Assembly (NCBI GenBank): GCA_029259715.1
Contig: JAJDEP010000003.1
Location: 489,370 to 553,369, forward strand
Origin: Planctomycetota bacterium
GTDB lineage: Bacteria; Planctomycetota; B15-G4
Direction of reading: 5' to 3'
DNA length: 64,000 nucleotides
Part shown: in pieces, positions 1 through 7,940 of the stretch
Layout: each line of letters opens with the position of its first letter
Numbering within the stretch: position 1 is the first letter of the stretch
Position numbers and translations under genes: made by a program
Notes under the pieces: model-generated
Told to the model about the DNA's origin: nothing
The model's input: only the letters and a program-made list of their open reading frames with translations
Database searches by the model: none

Positions 1-17
1 GCGGCGCCCTTCGACCC

Positions 18-452
18 TCAGTGCCAGACGGCCAGCACCCCGCCCATGATCACCGAGTAGGCGATGCGGTATCCGGACTGGATCATCCACAGCTTGACCG
101 AGTCGCCGCGGAAGGCCATGTCGCTGCCCATGCCCGTGGCGATGAAGCCGATGCCCGCGTAGAGGCCCAGGACGATGCCATCGCCCAGCGTGCTGATGTT
201 CATCGTGGCGATGAGCACGGCCAGCACGTGCGCGGTGACGAAGGCCGTGATGAAGCTGATCACGAAGGGGGCCGCCCCGCCGTGCTTCAGGTCTGCCTCG
301 GTCTTGCCCACCTCCTGCATCCAGGCCTTCGCGAACAGCGGTCCGTACCACAGGCCGCCGAGCATGAAGCCCGCCGCCGTGACCACGAGGACGGCGATGT
401 AATTGATGCCGTCGTAGTCGAAGCCGGTGAAGAGGTTCAGGTCGATGTCCAT
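18..452 (-). CDS. DUF1761 family membrane protein
   Basis: This is a 144-residue protein with four predicted membrane segments at about residues 17-37, 62-83, 91-112 and 121-142. The first contains GGLWYGPLF and is followed by a W, the layout of the DUF1761 family, whose function is unknown. The ATG at 452 is preceded by a G-rich stretch that can serve as a weak ribosome binding site. It lies 72 bp downstream of the SRPBCC-WD40 gene on the same strand and is probably co-transcribed with it. DUF1761 genes are often seen beside AHSA1/SRPBCC and glyoxalase-like genes, which fits this context. No catalytic residues are evident, so a transport or stress role is a guess. Confidence 0.8.
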   Translation of the reverse strand: MDIDLNLFTGFDYDGINYIAVLVVTAAGFMLGGLWYGPLFAKAWMQEVGKTEADLKHGGAAPFVISFITAFVTAHVLAVLIATMNISTLGDGIVLGLYAGIGFIATGMGSDMAFRGDSVKLWMIQSGYRIAYSVIMGGVLAVWH

Positions 453-524
453 GTCGGTTCCCCCCGTGCGGCGGATCGATCGTCGGCTCGGGGCGCCGCC
501 GCGCGCACCCCGAGGCTCGAAGGC

Positions 525-3236
525 TCAGCGGCCGGTGGACCAGTCGCGCCAGGTCGTGCCCCGGAACAGACTCACCGGTCCGCCCCACTCGGTCCAGCCG
601 ATGGTCTCGCCGTCGGGCGAGAATTCGCATTCCCAGGCGCGGTAGCGGCCCGGCGGTCGCAGGGTCAGCAACTCGCGGCCCGACGCGGCGTCGTGCAGGC
701 GCACGACCCGCGAAGCCACCAGGATGCGCGCGCCATCCGGGCTGAAGGCGACCTCGCCCACCGTGCCGGCGTGTCCTGCCAGCTCGGCGCGCAGAGTGCC
801 GGTGGTCGCGTCGAAGCGACGCACGCCGCCATGCTGGTCGCCCGTCAAGACCTGCCGGCCGTCGGGCGAGAAGACCGCGGCCGTGGCCCACCCGACCTGC
901 TCGGTCAGGCGCAGCAGCTCGGCGCCGCCGTCCACCAGCCACAGGCGCACGCTGCCATCGGTGCCCGCGCTCAGCAGCCGCGAACCGTCGGCGCTCAAGG
1001 CGACGTCCTCCACGGCGCCGCCGTCGTGCATCAACGCGGCCACCACCGCGTGGGTCTCGGCGTCCCAGACGGTCACGCCCCCGCCGTAGGCGCCCACGGC
1101 GAGCAGAGCCCCGTCGGGCGTGATGTCGATGCACGAGACTTGCCGTTCCGGGCCCTCGAGCGCGGCCACCCGTTCACCCCGAGCGACGTCCCACAGCTCG
1201 ACCCGGGAGTCGTCGAGACCCACCGCCACCTCGTCGGTGCCGGGCCGCCAGGCCATGGCATTGGCGAAGCTGCCCAGGTCCGGTGACGTCCACAGCACCT
1301 CCCCGTCGGCGAGCCGGCGCAGCTGCAGGACCTGGGGACCGTCGCTGTATTCGTCGCCGATGAAGGTCCCGAAACAGACCCGGGCCTCGCCCCCGTCCGC
1401 CGGCGAGAACGCCAACGAGAAGGCCTTCGCCACCCCCGAGCCGTCCCACCAGCCGCGGTCGCCTTGTCGCGACCACGACTTCACCACGCCCTGTGCGTCG
1501 GCGGACCACAGCGTGCCGTCGGCGGCGAAGTCCAGGGCGCCCACCGCGCCGCGATGCCCCACGAGGGTCTCGCGCAAGTCGCCGGTCTCGCTGTCCCAGA
1601 CACGGATCATGGCATCGTGACAGCCGGTCACCAACCCGCGCCCGTCGGGCGTGAACGCCAGCGCCTTCGCCGCTGCTGCATGCTGGTCGTGTGACCAGAG
1701 CGTCGCGCCGCTCTCCCGCTCCCACACGAAGACGAAGCCCTGGTCGTCGCTGGCGGCCACGCGCGCGCCGTCGGGACTGATCGCCACATCGTTGAGGTGC
1801 ATGTGGTCGTCTTCGGTCGACATGGCCAGGGCCCGCGGCTGCTCCGGCCGGTCGAGCGCCCACACGTACACCCGCGAGGACCAGGTCGACGCCGCGAGGT
1901 GCGCCCCATCCGGAGTGAACACGATCTGCGTGAGGGGCGTGTGGCCACCGTGGCGCAGCGTCATGGTCTCGGCGCCCGTGGCGACATCCCACAGCTTGAC
2001 CATGCCCTCGACCGGCGGATCGATGTCCCGGTGACGCACATAGCTGCTGGTCGCCAGCAACGCGCCGTCCGGACTGAACGCCACGGCTGAGATCGGGTGG
2101 TCGTGATCCCAGAAGGTGTTCAGCAGGGCGCCGTCGTCGACGCGCCAGAGGCGCGCGGTGCCGTCCTGCCCCGCGGTGGCGACCTGCCGTTCGGATCCCG
2201 CGGCACGGGGCCGGAAGACCGCGCGGTAGACGCTCCCCTCGTGGCCCTCCAGCACGCTGAGGGTCCGTTCCAGCGACTCGCCGTGAACCGAGGCCGTGCC
2301 GTCCGCCGAGGCCAACACGATCAGACCCGATGCTGCGTCGCACTCCAGCCCCGAGACGGCGCCGGCATGGACCGCGCGGCTGATCGTGCTCACGTCGGCG
2401 CGGGCGGCGAGGTGACGCCACTCCCAACCGCGGGCGGTCGGCGGCGCCGCCTCGAGCCAGCGCCAGGCGGCGGCCGTGTCCCCGGCGCGGAGGTTGGCTT
2501 CCGCCGCGCCGAGGGTCGCCGCGTACTCGGCCAGCACGTCGGCACCCCGAGGCGCGTCAGGCTCCCCCGTCGTGTTCGCGTCGGAGGGCCTCGGCTGGGT
2601 GGCCTGGCCGTCGCCGTCGCCGTCGCCGTCGCTACCGCCATCGCCGCTCCCGTTCCCGCCGCTCCCGTTCCCGCCGCCGCTGACGTCAGCGTCATCATCC
2701 TCACCGGCGAAGTGCAGGCGCAGCAGCTCCAGCGAATACGCGTTGCCCCATTCGAAGAAGGCGTAGGCCTTGTCCCAGTCCTCGCCCTCACCCCAGCCGT
2801 AGATCGAGAGGGTGATGCGCGTGTGGCCGGCGTCGACCGGCTCGAAGTACATCACCGACCAGTGACCGCCCTCCTCCCGCGCCGTCGGGAACTGCGGCGG
2901 CATGCGGAAGGTGCCCGAGTACATGCGCTCGGGCTCGTAGCTCAGGATCCGGGAGATGATGTTGTCGTCGTCGCCGGCGCGGGCGTCGGGGTCGTAGGAC
3001 GTCTCGATGGTGCCGCCGACCCGGAAGTCCAAGGCGAGCACGCGCATGCCGCCCCAGGCCTCCAGACCCTCGGCGGTCGTGAAAGCCGCCCAGGCGTCGG
3101 TGAGGGACGCCGCCACCACGGCAGAGTGGGTCAGCACGCGGTCGTCTGCGGCGTCGCGGGCCGAGAGGCCCGGTCCGGCAAGCCAGGGCGCGGTCAGGGA
3201 GCAGCCCCAAAGGATCAGGCAGGCGAGGGGTGCCAC
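525..3236 (-). CDS. SRPBCC (AHSA1-like) domain fused to a WD40 propeller, putative lipoprotein
   Basis: About 903 residues. The chosen start is the GTG at 3236 because it has GGAG just upstream and begins a hydrophobic stretch ending in LILWGC, a possible lipobox; upstream in-frame codons read through a palindromic operator. Residues ~30-185 look like an SRPBCC/AHSA1 helix-grip domain (SLTDAWAAFTTAEGLEAWGG). A Gly/Ser/Asn/Asp linker follows, then about a dozen WD40 repeats with recurrent FSPDGA.L and V.LWD patterns, enough for two propellers. SRPBCC domains bind hydrophobic ligands and WD40 propellers scaffold proteins; no enzymatic site is visible. The fusion and likely export are unusual. 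The downstream DUF1761 gene is probably in the same transcript. Function unknown. Confidence 0.8.
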   Translation of the reverse strand: MAPLACLILWGCSLTAPWLAGPGLSARDAADDRVLTHSAVVAASLTDAWAAFTTAEGLEAWGGMRVLALDFRVGGTIETSYDPDARAGDDDNIISRILSYEPERMYSGTFRMPPQFPTAREEGGHWSVMYFEPVDAGHTRITLSIYGWGEGEDWDKAYAFFEWGNAYSLELLRLHFAGEDDDADVSGGGNGSGGNGSGDGGSDGDGDGDGQATQPRPSDANTTGEPDAPRGADVLAEYAATLGAAEANLRAGDTAAAWRWLEAAPPTARGWEWRHLAARADVSTISRAVHAGAVSGLECDAASGLIVLASADGTASVHGESLERTLSVLEGHEGSVYRAVFRPRAAGSERQVATAGQDGTARLWRVDDGALLNTFWDHDHPISAVAFSPDGALLATSSYVRHRDIDPPVEGMVKLWDVATGAETMTLRHGGHTPLTQIVFTPDGAHLAASTWSSRVYVWALDRPEQPRALAMSTEDDHMHLNDVAISPDGARVAASDDQGFVFVWERESGATLWSHDQHAAAAKALAFTPDGRGLVTGCHDAMIRVWDSETGDLRETLVGHRGAVGALDFAADGTLWSADAQGVVKSWSRQGDRGWWDGSGVAKAFSLAFSPADGGEARVCFGTFIGDEYSDGPQVLQLRRLADGEVLWTSPDLGSFANAMAWRPGTDEVAVGLDDSRVELWDVARGERVAALEGPERQVSCIDITPDGALLAVGAYGGGVTVWDAETHAVVAALMHDGGAVEDVALSADGSRLLSAGTDGSVRLWLVDGGAELLRLTEQVGWATAAVFSPDGRQVLTGDQHGGVRRFDATTGTLRAELAGHAGTVGEVAFSPDGARILVASRVVRLHDAASGRELLTLRPPGRYRAWECEFSPDGETIGWTEWGGPVSLFRGTTWRDWSTGR
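2607..2681 (-). repeat. Low-complexity Gly/Asp/Ser/Asn linker
   Basis: Tandem GCCGTC triplet pairs followed by CCCGTTCCCGCCGCT-type units encode an SGGGNGSGGNGSG / DGDGDGDG linker between the SRPBCC domain and the WD40 repeats. It is in frame and likely a flexible, acidic, possibly Ca-binding spacer. Its length is expected to vary between strains. Confidence 0.75.
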
Positions 3237-3273
3237 GGCGGGCTCCGGTCGGGAAGCGAGACCTGGGGGCCTC

Positions 3274-3289
3274 TTGAGCGATCGTTCAA
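3274..3289. promoter_or_regulatory. Near-perfect palindrome, probable TetR-type operator
   Basis: The sequence TTGAGCGATCGTTCAA is a 16-bp palindrome with one mismatch. It lies 38-53 bp upstream of the GTG of the SRPBCC-WD40 gene and about 155 bp upstream of the divergent EamA gene. A perfect version occurs at 61525-61544, upstream of a tandem VOC gene. The TTGA...TCAA layout is typical of TetR-family operators. No TetR gene is in the window, so the regulator is unidentified. Confidence 0.55.
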
Positions 3290-3442
3290 CACGGTAGCCA
3301 CGCCCCTCGGAAGGTGTCAAGACGCCCGATCCAACCCTTCGACCCCGGACCGCGACGATCTCCGAGCTGCGCACGCACGGCTCCCTTGGGTTGGCCCCTT
3401 TTCCGGTGGCGGCCGTCCCGGGGCGCCGTCACCCTTCCGCCC

Positions 3443-4342
3443 ATGAACGCGGACCGCCGCTTCGGCCTCGCCATGGCCGCCACCACCGCCCTGCTCTGGG
3501 GCTTCCTCGCCATCGCCTTGAAGGTGGCGGTGCAGCGCGTGGACGTCGTCACCATCGTGTGGTTCCGCTTCACGGCCGCATTCGTCGTCCTCGCCGTGCT
3601 CGTCGGGAGTCGCGACGCCCAGCGCCTCGGCATCCTGCGCCGCCCGCCGCCGCTGAGTCTCGTCGCCGCCGTGCTGCTGCTGGCCAACTACCTCTGCTTC
3701 CTCGCGGCCCTCGACCACACCACGCCGTCCAACGCCCAGATCCTGATCCAGCTCGCGCCGCTGCTGCTGGCCGCTTCGGGGGTGATGTTCTTCGGCGAGA
3801 CGCTCAACCGCGCGCAGCTGCTGGGCGTGGGCGTTGCGACGGTGGGCTTCGCGCTGTTCTACCGCGACCAACTCGCGCAGCTCGTGGGCGCCAGCGACCG
3901 CTACGTCACCGGCAACCTGATCCTGCTTGCGGCCGCGGTGAGCTGGGCCCTCTACGCCGTGCTGCAGAAGCTGCTGTCGCAACGCGGCCACGCCCCGCAG
4001 GACCTCAACCTCGTGCTCTACGCCCTGCCCGCCGTCGCGCTCGCCCCCTTCGCCGACTTCGGCGTGCTGGCGGAACTCACCAGCGGCTGGTGGCTGCTGA
4101 TGTTCTTCCTGGCCTTCAACACCCTCGTGGCCTACGGCGCGCTCGGCGAAGCCCTCAAGCGCCTGCCGGCCCACGAGGTCAGCCTCGTGATCACCTGCAA
4201 TCCATTGATCACGCTGGCCGCCATGGCCGTGCTCGCGTCCCTGTCCGTGACCTGGATCGAGCCCGACCGCATCGGAACGCTCGGCTGGGTCGCCGCCGGC
4301 CTGGTCATCCTGGGCGTCGGACGGGCGCTGCAAAAGCGCTGA
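3443..4342 (+). CDS. EamA/DMT-family transporter (RhaT/YdcZ-like permease)
   Basis: A 299-residue polytopic membrane protein with ten hydrophobic helices arranged as two EamA repeats, each of about 140 residues. The first repeat contains ALLWGFLAIALKVA and the family-typical P/S-rich turn TTPSNAQILIQLAPLLLA; the second contains AVSWALYAVLQKLL and EVSLVITCNPLITL. The ATG at 3443 begins directly before the first helix, whereas earlier in-frame codons would add a charged, non-hydrophobic leader. Family members export or import amino acids, sugars or metabolites; the substrate cannot be read from sequence. It diverges from the SRPBCC-WD40 gene and shares its intergenic operator. Confidence 0.88.
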   Translation: MNADRRFGLAMAATTALLWGFLAIALKVAVQRVDVVTIVWFRFTAAFVVLAVLVGSRDAQRLGILRRPPPLSLVAAVLLLANYLCFLAALDHTTPSNAQILIQLAPLLLAASGVMFFGETLNRAQLLGVGVATVGFALFYRDQLAQLVGASDRYVTGNLILLAAAVSWALYAVLQKLLSQRGHAPQDLNLVLYALPAVALAPFADFGVLAELTSGWWLLMFFLAFNTLVAYGALGEALKRLPAHEVSLVITCNPLITLAAMAVLASLSVTWIEPDRIGTLGWVAAGLVILGVGRALQKR

Positions 4343-4457
4343 CCATCCGGCCCCAACCCCGGTTTTCTCGGCGGGAACGACCGTTCTCGGCGAATTCGGC
4401 GATCCCGGAGCGTCCGGCCCTTCAGCGGGCGGCACCACCCACCCGATGAAGACCTGT

Positions 4458-4490
4458 GGGACGCCCGACCGTCGTGACGACGGCCGTCCC
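4458..4490 (+). promoter_or_regulatory. Stem-loop directly before a cheY ribosome binding site
   Basis: GGGACG (4458-4463) pairs with CGTCCC (4485-4490), and inside it CCGTCG (4469-4474) pairs with CGACGG (4478-4483) around a TGA loop. The hairpin abuts the GGGAGG ribosome binding site of the gene starting at 4502. It could tune translation or mark a processed 5' end. No ligand-binding fold is recognised. Confidence 0.4.
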
Positions 4491-4501
4491 GGGAGGACGT
4501 C

Positions 4502-4867
4502 GTGAAGAAGATCCTGATCGTCGAGGACACGCTCGTGGGCCTCCGCATGTTGCGGTTGCTGCTCGAGCAGACCGGCCTGGGTGACGCCGACGTCACCGAG
4601 GCCACCGACGGTCAGAAGGCCTGGGACCTGATGCGCGGCGGGACCTTCGACCTCGTCCTCTCGGACGTCTACGTCCCGGGACTGACGGGCAAGGAGATCG
4701 TCGAACGGGCCCGCGCCGAGAATCTCAGCGCCCCCATCGTGGTCATCACTGCGGATCGGTCCGAAGAACTCTCCCAGCAGTTGCTGTCGGCCGGCGCCGC
4801 CGCCGTGCTGCACAAGCCGTGCAAGGCCGCCGACTTCGAGTCGGCCCTCGCCGCGCTGCCCACCTGA
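4502..4867 (+). CDS. Single-domain response regulator (CheY-like)
   Basis: A 121-residue stand-alone receiver domain. The acidic pair E-D is in ILIVEDT, the phospho-acceptor Asp is in LVLSDVYVPGLTG, the switch Thr is in VVITADRS, and the invariant Lys is in VLHKP. The GTG start has a strong GGGAGG upstream. There is no output domain, so it should act by binding a partner such as a pilus or secretion motor component. It is closely similar in layout to the second CheY at 14379 (both carry the PGLTG segment), and it sits at the far end of the pilus gene block, convergent with the secretin gene. It is probably a second output of the nearby CheA, but this is inferred from proximity. Confidence 0.9.
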   Translation: MKKILIVEDTLVGLRMLRLLLEQTGLGDADVTEATDGQKAWDLMRGGTFDLVLSDVYVPGLTGKEIVERARAENLSAPIVVITADRSEELSQQLLSAGAAAVLHKPCKAADFESALAALPT

Positions 4868-4906
4868 TCACCACCTGATCAGCAAGTGGTCGCCGCGTGG
4901 TCGCCA

Positions 4907-4927
4907 CGTGATCAGCGCTTGATCACG
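4907..4927. terminator. Inverted repeat between convergent genes, possible bidirectional terminator
   Basis: CGTGATCA (4907-4914) and TGATCACG (4920-4927) form a perfect 8-bp stem with a GCGCT loop. It lies 40 bp past the cheY stop and about 135 bp before the end of the convergent secretin gene. There is no T-tract, so termination is inferred from position only. TGATCA occurs four times between 4865 and 4925. Confidence 0.4.
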
Positions 4928-5061
4928 CCCGGCGCGCCCACCGCATCGCGTTGACCACCCGGGCCTCCCCGACCACCAGGCCCGGGCTTCTCGCGACGAA
5001 CCGTCCGTGCCTGTCAGGCGTGCCCGTCAGGCGCGCCCGTCAGATCGGGAGTTCCTGCCTG

Positions 5062-7233
5062 TCAGGCCGGTCCTTCGAGCGAGTCGATCATCTTGCGCAG
5101 CACGCGCACCCGCACGCCGCCGGCCGAGGCGCCCGCATGCAGCGCCGCCTCCAACTCGGCGCGACCGCGCTCGAGCTCGCCATGGGTCAGGTGCAGGAAG
5201 GACAGGTTCAGATGGGCCTCGGGCATCAGCGCGCCCCGCAGGTCCACCCCCACCATCACCTCGTGGGCCTGGGCGAAGCGTCCGTCGAAGATGAGCGCCG
5301 CCGCGTAGTTGCACGCGCTGGTCGGCGAGGGCTCCACGATGTACGCCATCTCGAGGTAGCCGAGGGCCGAGGCCGTGCGGTTGCGACTCAGGTCGATGAT
5401 GCCCCGCAACGACAGCGAGATCGGGTCGTCGTGATCGATGAGCAGGGCCCGGTCCAGCAGCTCGGCCGCCTCGTCATGACGCCCCCGCTCCATCTGCACC
5501 AGGGCCGCGTGGGCCAGGGCCGGGGCGTTGTCCGGGCGCAGGTCCAGAGCCTGATCGAGCAGCGTCAATGCGTGGGCGTGCTGCCCGACGGCGGCCGCCT
5601 CGATGGCGCTGCTGACCAGCGAGCTGGCCAGTCCGTTGCGCGTGATCGTCGCCGACGGCAGGGCCACCTCGACGGACGCCCGGCCGGCCTCGGCGGCGCG
5701 CGACAGACGCACGTCCTCCGGCGGCAGCTCATTGCCCGAGAGCAACCCGAGATCATAGGACTCGCCGCTCTCCTCGAGGTCGATGGTGCTCGGCTGGAAC
5801 TCGCGACGCAGGGCCATGAGGTTGCGGTAGCTGCGACGCAGGTCCTCCTTGCGCCACGCCTCGTCGATCCGGCGCGGCACGACGATCACGATCAGCTCGA
5901 CCTCCTTGCGCTCCTGGATGGTCTTGCGGAAGAGGTGACCGAGGCCCGGGATCTCCGAGAGCCACGGCGTCTCCGAGAGCGTCTCGCCCTTGCGGGTGCT
6001 GCGCAGGCCGCCGATGACGATGGCCTCGCCGTCCTGCACGCGGATCGTCGTCGTCGCCTCGCGCGTCGAGATGATCGGCTCCTCCTGCAGGCCGTCGGGC
6101 GTGATCACCGTGCCCGTCTGCTCGGTGATGATCGGGTTGACCCAGCAGGTGATCCAGCCGCCCTCACCGATCTGGGGCAGGATCGAGAGGTTGATGCCGG
6201 CGTCCACGAAGCGGATGTCGAGCTCGGTGCGCGAACCGGCCTCGGTGTCGATGACCTCGCGCTCGATGACCGGGATCTGCTCGGCCACACGGATGTTGGC
6301 CGGCACGTTGTTCATGGTGGCGACGCGCGGGCTCGAGAGCACGCGCACCTGGCCCTGCTCCTCGAGCGTGTCGACCATGACCTCGAAGCGGCCGGTGTTG
6401 AGGAACCCGAACTTGAACACCTCGGCGCCGGCCGCGGCCGACTGGCCCGCGATGACGCCCGGCTCCACGTTGCCGATCAGGTCGCTGCTGAGCCAGCCGT
6501 CGAAGATCGAGAAGTCGACGCCGAGCTTGTAGTCCTCGTTCAGGTTCACCTCGAGGATGCGCGTCTCCAGTGAGACCTGGTTCGTGACCCGCGAGGTCAG
6601 GTTGCTGAGGTAGGCCGCCACCCGGCCGACGGTGGACGGCGAGGCGCCGACCTCCACGGTGCCGCTCATGGGGCTCACCAGCAGCTCGTCCTCGTCGGGC
6701 ATGAGCACGTCGAGGTCGGTGGCGATCTGCTCCCAGATGTTGCCCTGGGTCGCCGTCGAGCTGCCCCCGCCGATGCCGGACGCGTCGATCAGGTCGACGT
6801 TGAAGGTGCGGCGCTCGCGCCGGCCGATGCGCACGAAGTCGCCCTCGACGGCGTAGGCCAGGTCGAGATAGCGCAGCAGCGACGCGAAAGCGTCCTCGGT
6901 GGTGGTCGACTTGATGTCGAAGGTCGCCGTCCCATTGATGTCGGTGTCGATCAGGACGTTGAGGTCGCTGTCGCTGAACAACGAGAGGATGATGTCCTTG
7001 ATGGGCACGTCTCTGCCGGCCAACGTCGCCAGCGGCGTGCGCGGAGCCGCCCGCGATCCGAGGGCCGGGGCGGGCGCCACGACCATGGGCAGGAACTCGT
7101 CTCGCAGAGCCTCCGGGAAGTACTTGAGGGCCTCGATGTCCACCGGCTGACCACCGAGCACCTGTTCAGGCGCCGCGTGGCAGGCGGAGAGCAGGGTCAG
7201 GGCCAGAACTGCGATCAGTCGCGAAGTCTTCAT
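5062..7233 (-). CDS. Secretin (GspD/PilQ/MshL-like) lipoprotein with C-terminal TPR region
   Basis: A 723-residue outer-membrane secretin. It opens with a lipoprotein signal ending in LLSAC. Residues ~65-140 form an N0/STN-like domain (DVPIKDIILSLF), followed by a short N-domain and the secretin core at ~210-450 with VSLETRILEVN, RVLSSPRVATMNN, a GEAIVIGGL segment, and PGLGHLFR. Unlike most secretins it continues for ~250 residues with TPR-like helices (HALTLLDQALDLRPDNAPALAHAAL). Secretins form the outer-membrane pore of type IV pili and type II secretion systems. The start overlaps the stop of the PilP-like gene by four bases (ATGA). The N-domain region is short, resembling MSHA-type rather than classical GspD proteins. 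Confidence 0.9.
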   Translation of the reverse strand: MKTSRLIAVLALTLLSACHAAPEQVLGGQPVDIEALKYFPEALRDEFLPMVVAPAPALGSRAAPRTPLATLAGRDVPIKDIILSLFSDSDLNVLIDTDINGTATFDIKSTTTEDAFASLLRYLDLAYAVEGDFVRIGRRERRTFNVDLIDASGIGGGSSTATQGNIWEQIATDLDVLMPDEDELLVSPMSGTVEVGASPSTVGRVAAYLSNLTSRVTNQVSLETRILEVNLNEDYKLGVDFSIFDGWLSSDLIGNVEPGVIAGQSAAAGAEVFKFGFLNTGRFEVMVDTLEEQGQVRVLSSPRVATMNNVPANIRVAEQIPVIEREVIDTEAGSRTELDIRFVDAGINLSILPQIGEGGWITCWVNPIITEQTGTVITPDGLQEEPIISTREATTTIRVQDGEAIVIGGLRSTRKGETLSETPWLSEIPGLGHLFRKTIQERKEVELIVIVVPRRIDEAWRKEDLRRSYRNLMALRREFQPSTIDLEESGESYDLGLLSGNELPPEDVRLSRAAEAGRASVEVALPSATITRNGLASSLVSSAIEAAAVGQHAHALTLLDQALDLRPDNAPALAHAALVQMERGRHDEAAELLDRALLIDHDDPISLSLRGIIDLSRNRTASALGYLEMAYIVEPSPTSACNYAAALIFDGRFAQAHEVMVGVDLRGALMPEAHLNLSFLHLTHGELERGRAELEAALHAGASAGGVRVRVLRKMIDSLEGPA

Positions 7234-7937
7234 CCGTCATCCCCCTCGGCCATCAGGCCGGGCACTTCCAGGTCATCCAGCAGGCCTTCTTCGGGCAGGT
7301 CTCCGTACATCACCGCGTCGAGGGTCTGTTCCCACTCCGCGTCGTCTTCCCAGTCGTCGGCGTCCGTGCTTCCGTCGGGGTCACCGTCGGTGGCCGCGCT
7401 CTGGCTCGAGCGGTAGCCCACGGCGCCGGCCAGACCGAGCTCGTAGACGAGCTCGCCGCGCTCAGCCTCCACCACGATGGAGCCCTCGAGGATCGCGACG
7501 ATCGTCCCGGCCTCCAGGACGTCACCGACCTGCATCACCTTGTCGTCGACGACGGCGCGCTCGCCCGATCCGGAGAGCAGCACCAGCGACACCCGGTGGG
7601 CGGGCGGATCCGGCAGCACCGCCGCCACCTCCGTGGTCTCGGCGGTCGACGGCTCGGCGCCGGCTTCGACGACCGGCCCGGCGAAAGCCGTCCGGACGAC
7701 TTGGCTCGCGGCCCAGGAACCGAAGGCCGCCACCAGGTCGGTGCGCGGCCCGTCAGCGGCTCTCGCCACGGGCATGCCTTCGGCGTCCATGGACTCCTCG
7801 TCTTCTTCCTCGAACAGCTCGCCCTCGGTGATCACGAGGTCTTCGCCGCTGGGGAGCAGGCGCGGGACGGCCACGATCAGGCCGAGGCCCAGGAGCGAGC
7901 ACGCCACGATGGTCTTGCGCTTCGGATCCATGGCCAT
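7230..7937 (-). CDS. PilP/GspC-like inner-membrane pilus assembly protein
   Basis: A 235-residue protein with an N-terminal membrane anchor (IVACSLLGLGLIVAVPRLLP), an acidic linker, and a small beta domain containing VVDDKVMQVGDVLEAGTIVAILEGSIVVE. That segment resembles the HR domain of GspC, PilP and MshK, which contacts the secretin N0 domain. The ATG at 7937 is used because GAGGG lies about ten bases upstream. The C-terminal ~50 residues are strongly acidic and unlike known PilP. It lies between PilO-like and secretin genes with a 3-bp gap and a 4-bp overlap. Assignment depends on position plus the beta-domain pattern rather than clear overall similarity. Confidence 0.6.
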   Translation of the reverse strand: MAMDPKRKTIVACSLLGLGLIVAVPRLLPSGEDLVITEGELFEEEDEESMDAEGMPVARAADGPRTDLVAAFGSWAASQVVRTAFAGPVVEAGAEPSTAETTEVAAVLPDPPAHRVSLVLLSGSGERAVVDDKVMQVGDVLEAGTIVAILEGSIVVEAERGELVYELGLAGAVGYRSSQSAATDGDPDGSTDADDWEDDAEWEQTLDAVMYGDLPEEGLLDDLEVPGLMAEGDDG

Positions 7938-7940
7938 GGG

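Noticed and set aside
3317..4813. Long minus-strand frame across the EamA transporter
   Set aside because: Composition is typical of an antisense shadow (Gln/His/Glu-rich), and the sense strand encodes a well-matched transporter and CheY.
4865..4927. Replication-origin-like region because of clustered GATC sites
   Set aside because: No DnaA boxes or AT-rich unwinding region; genes typical of oriC are absent. The inverted repeat better fits a terminator.
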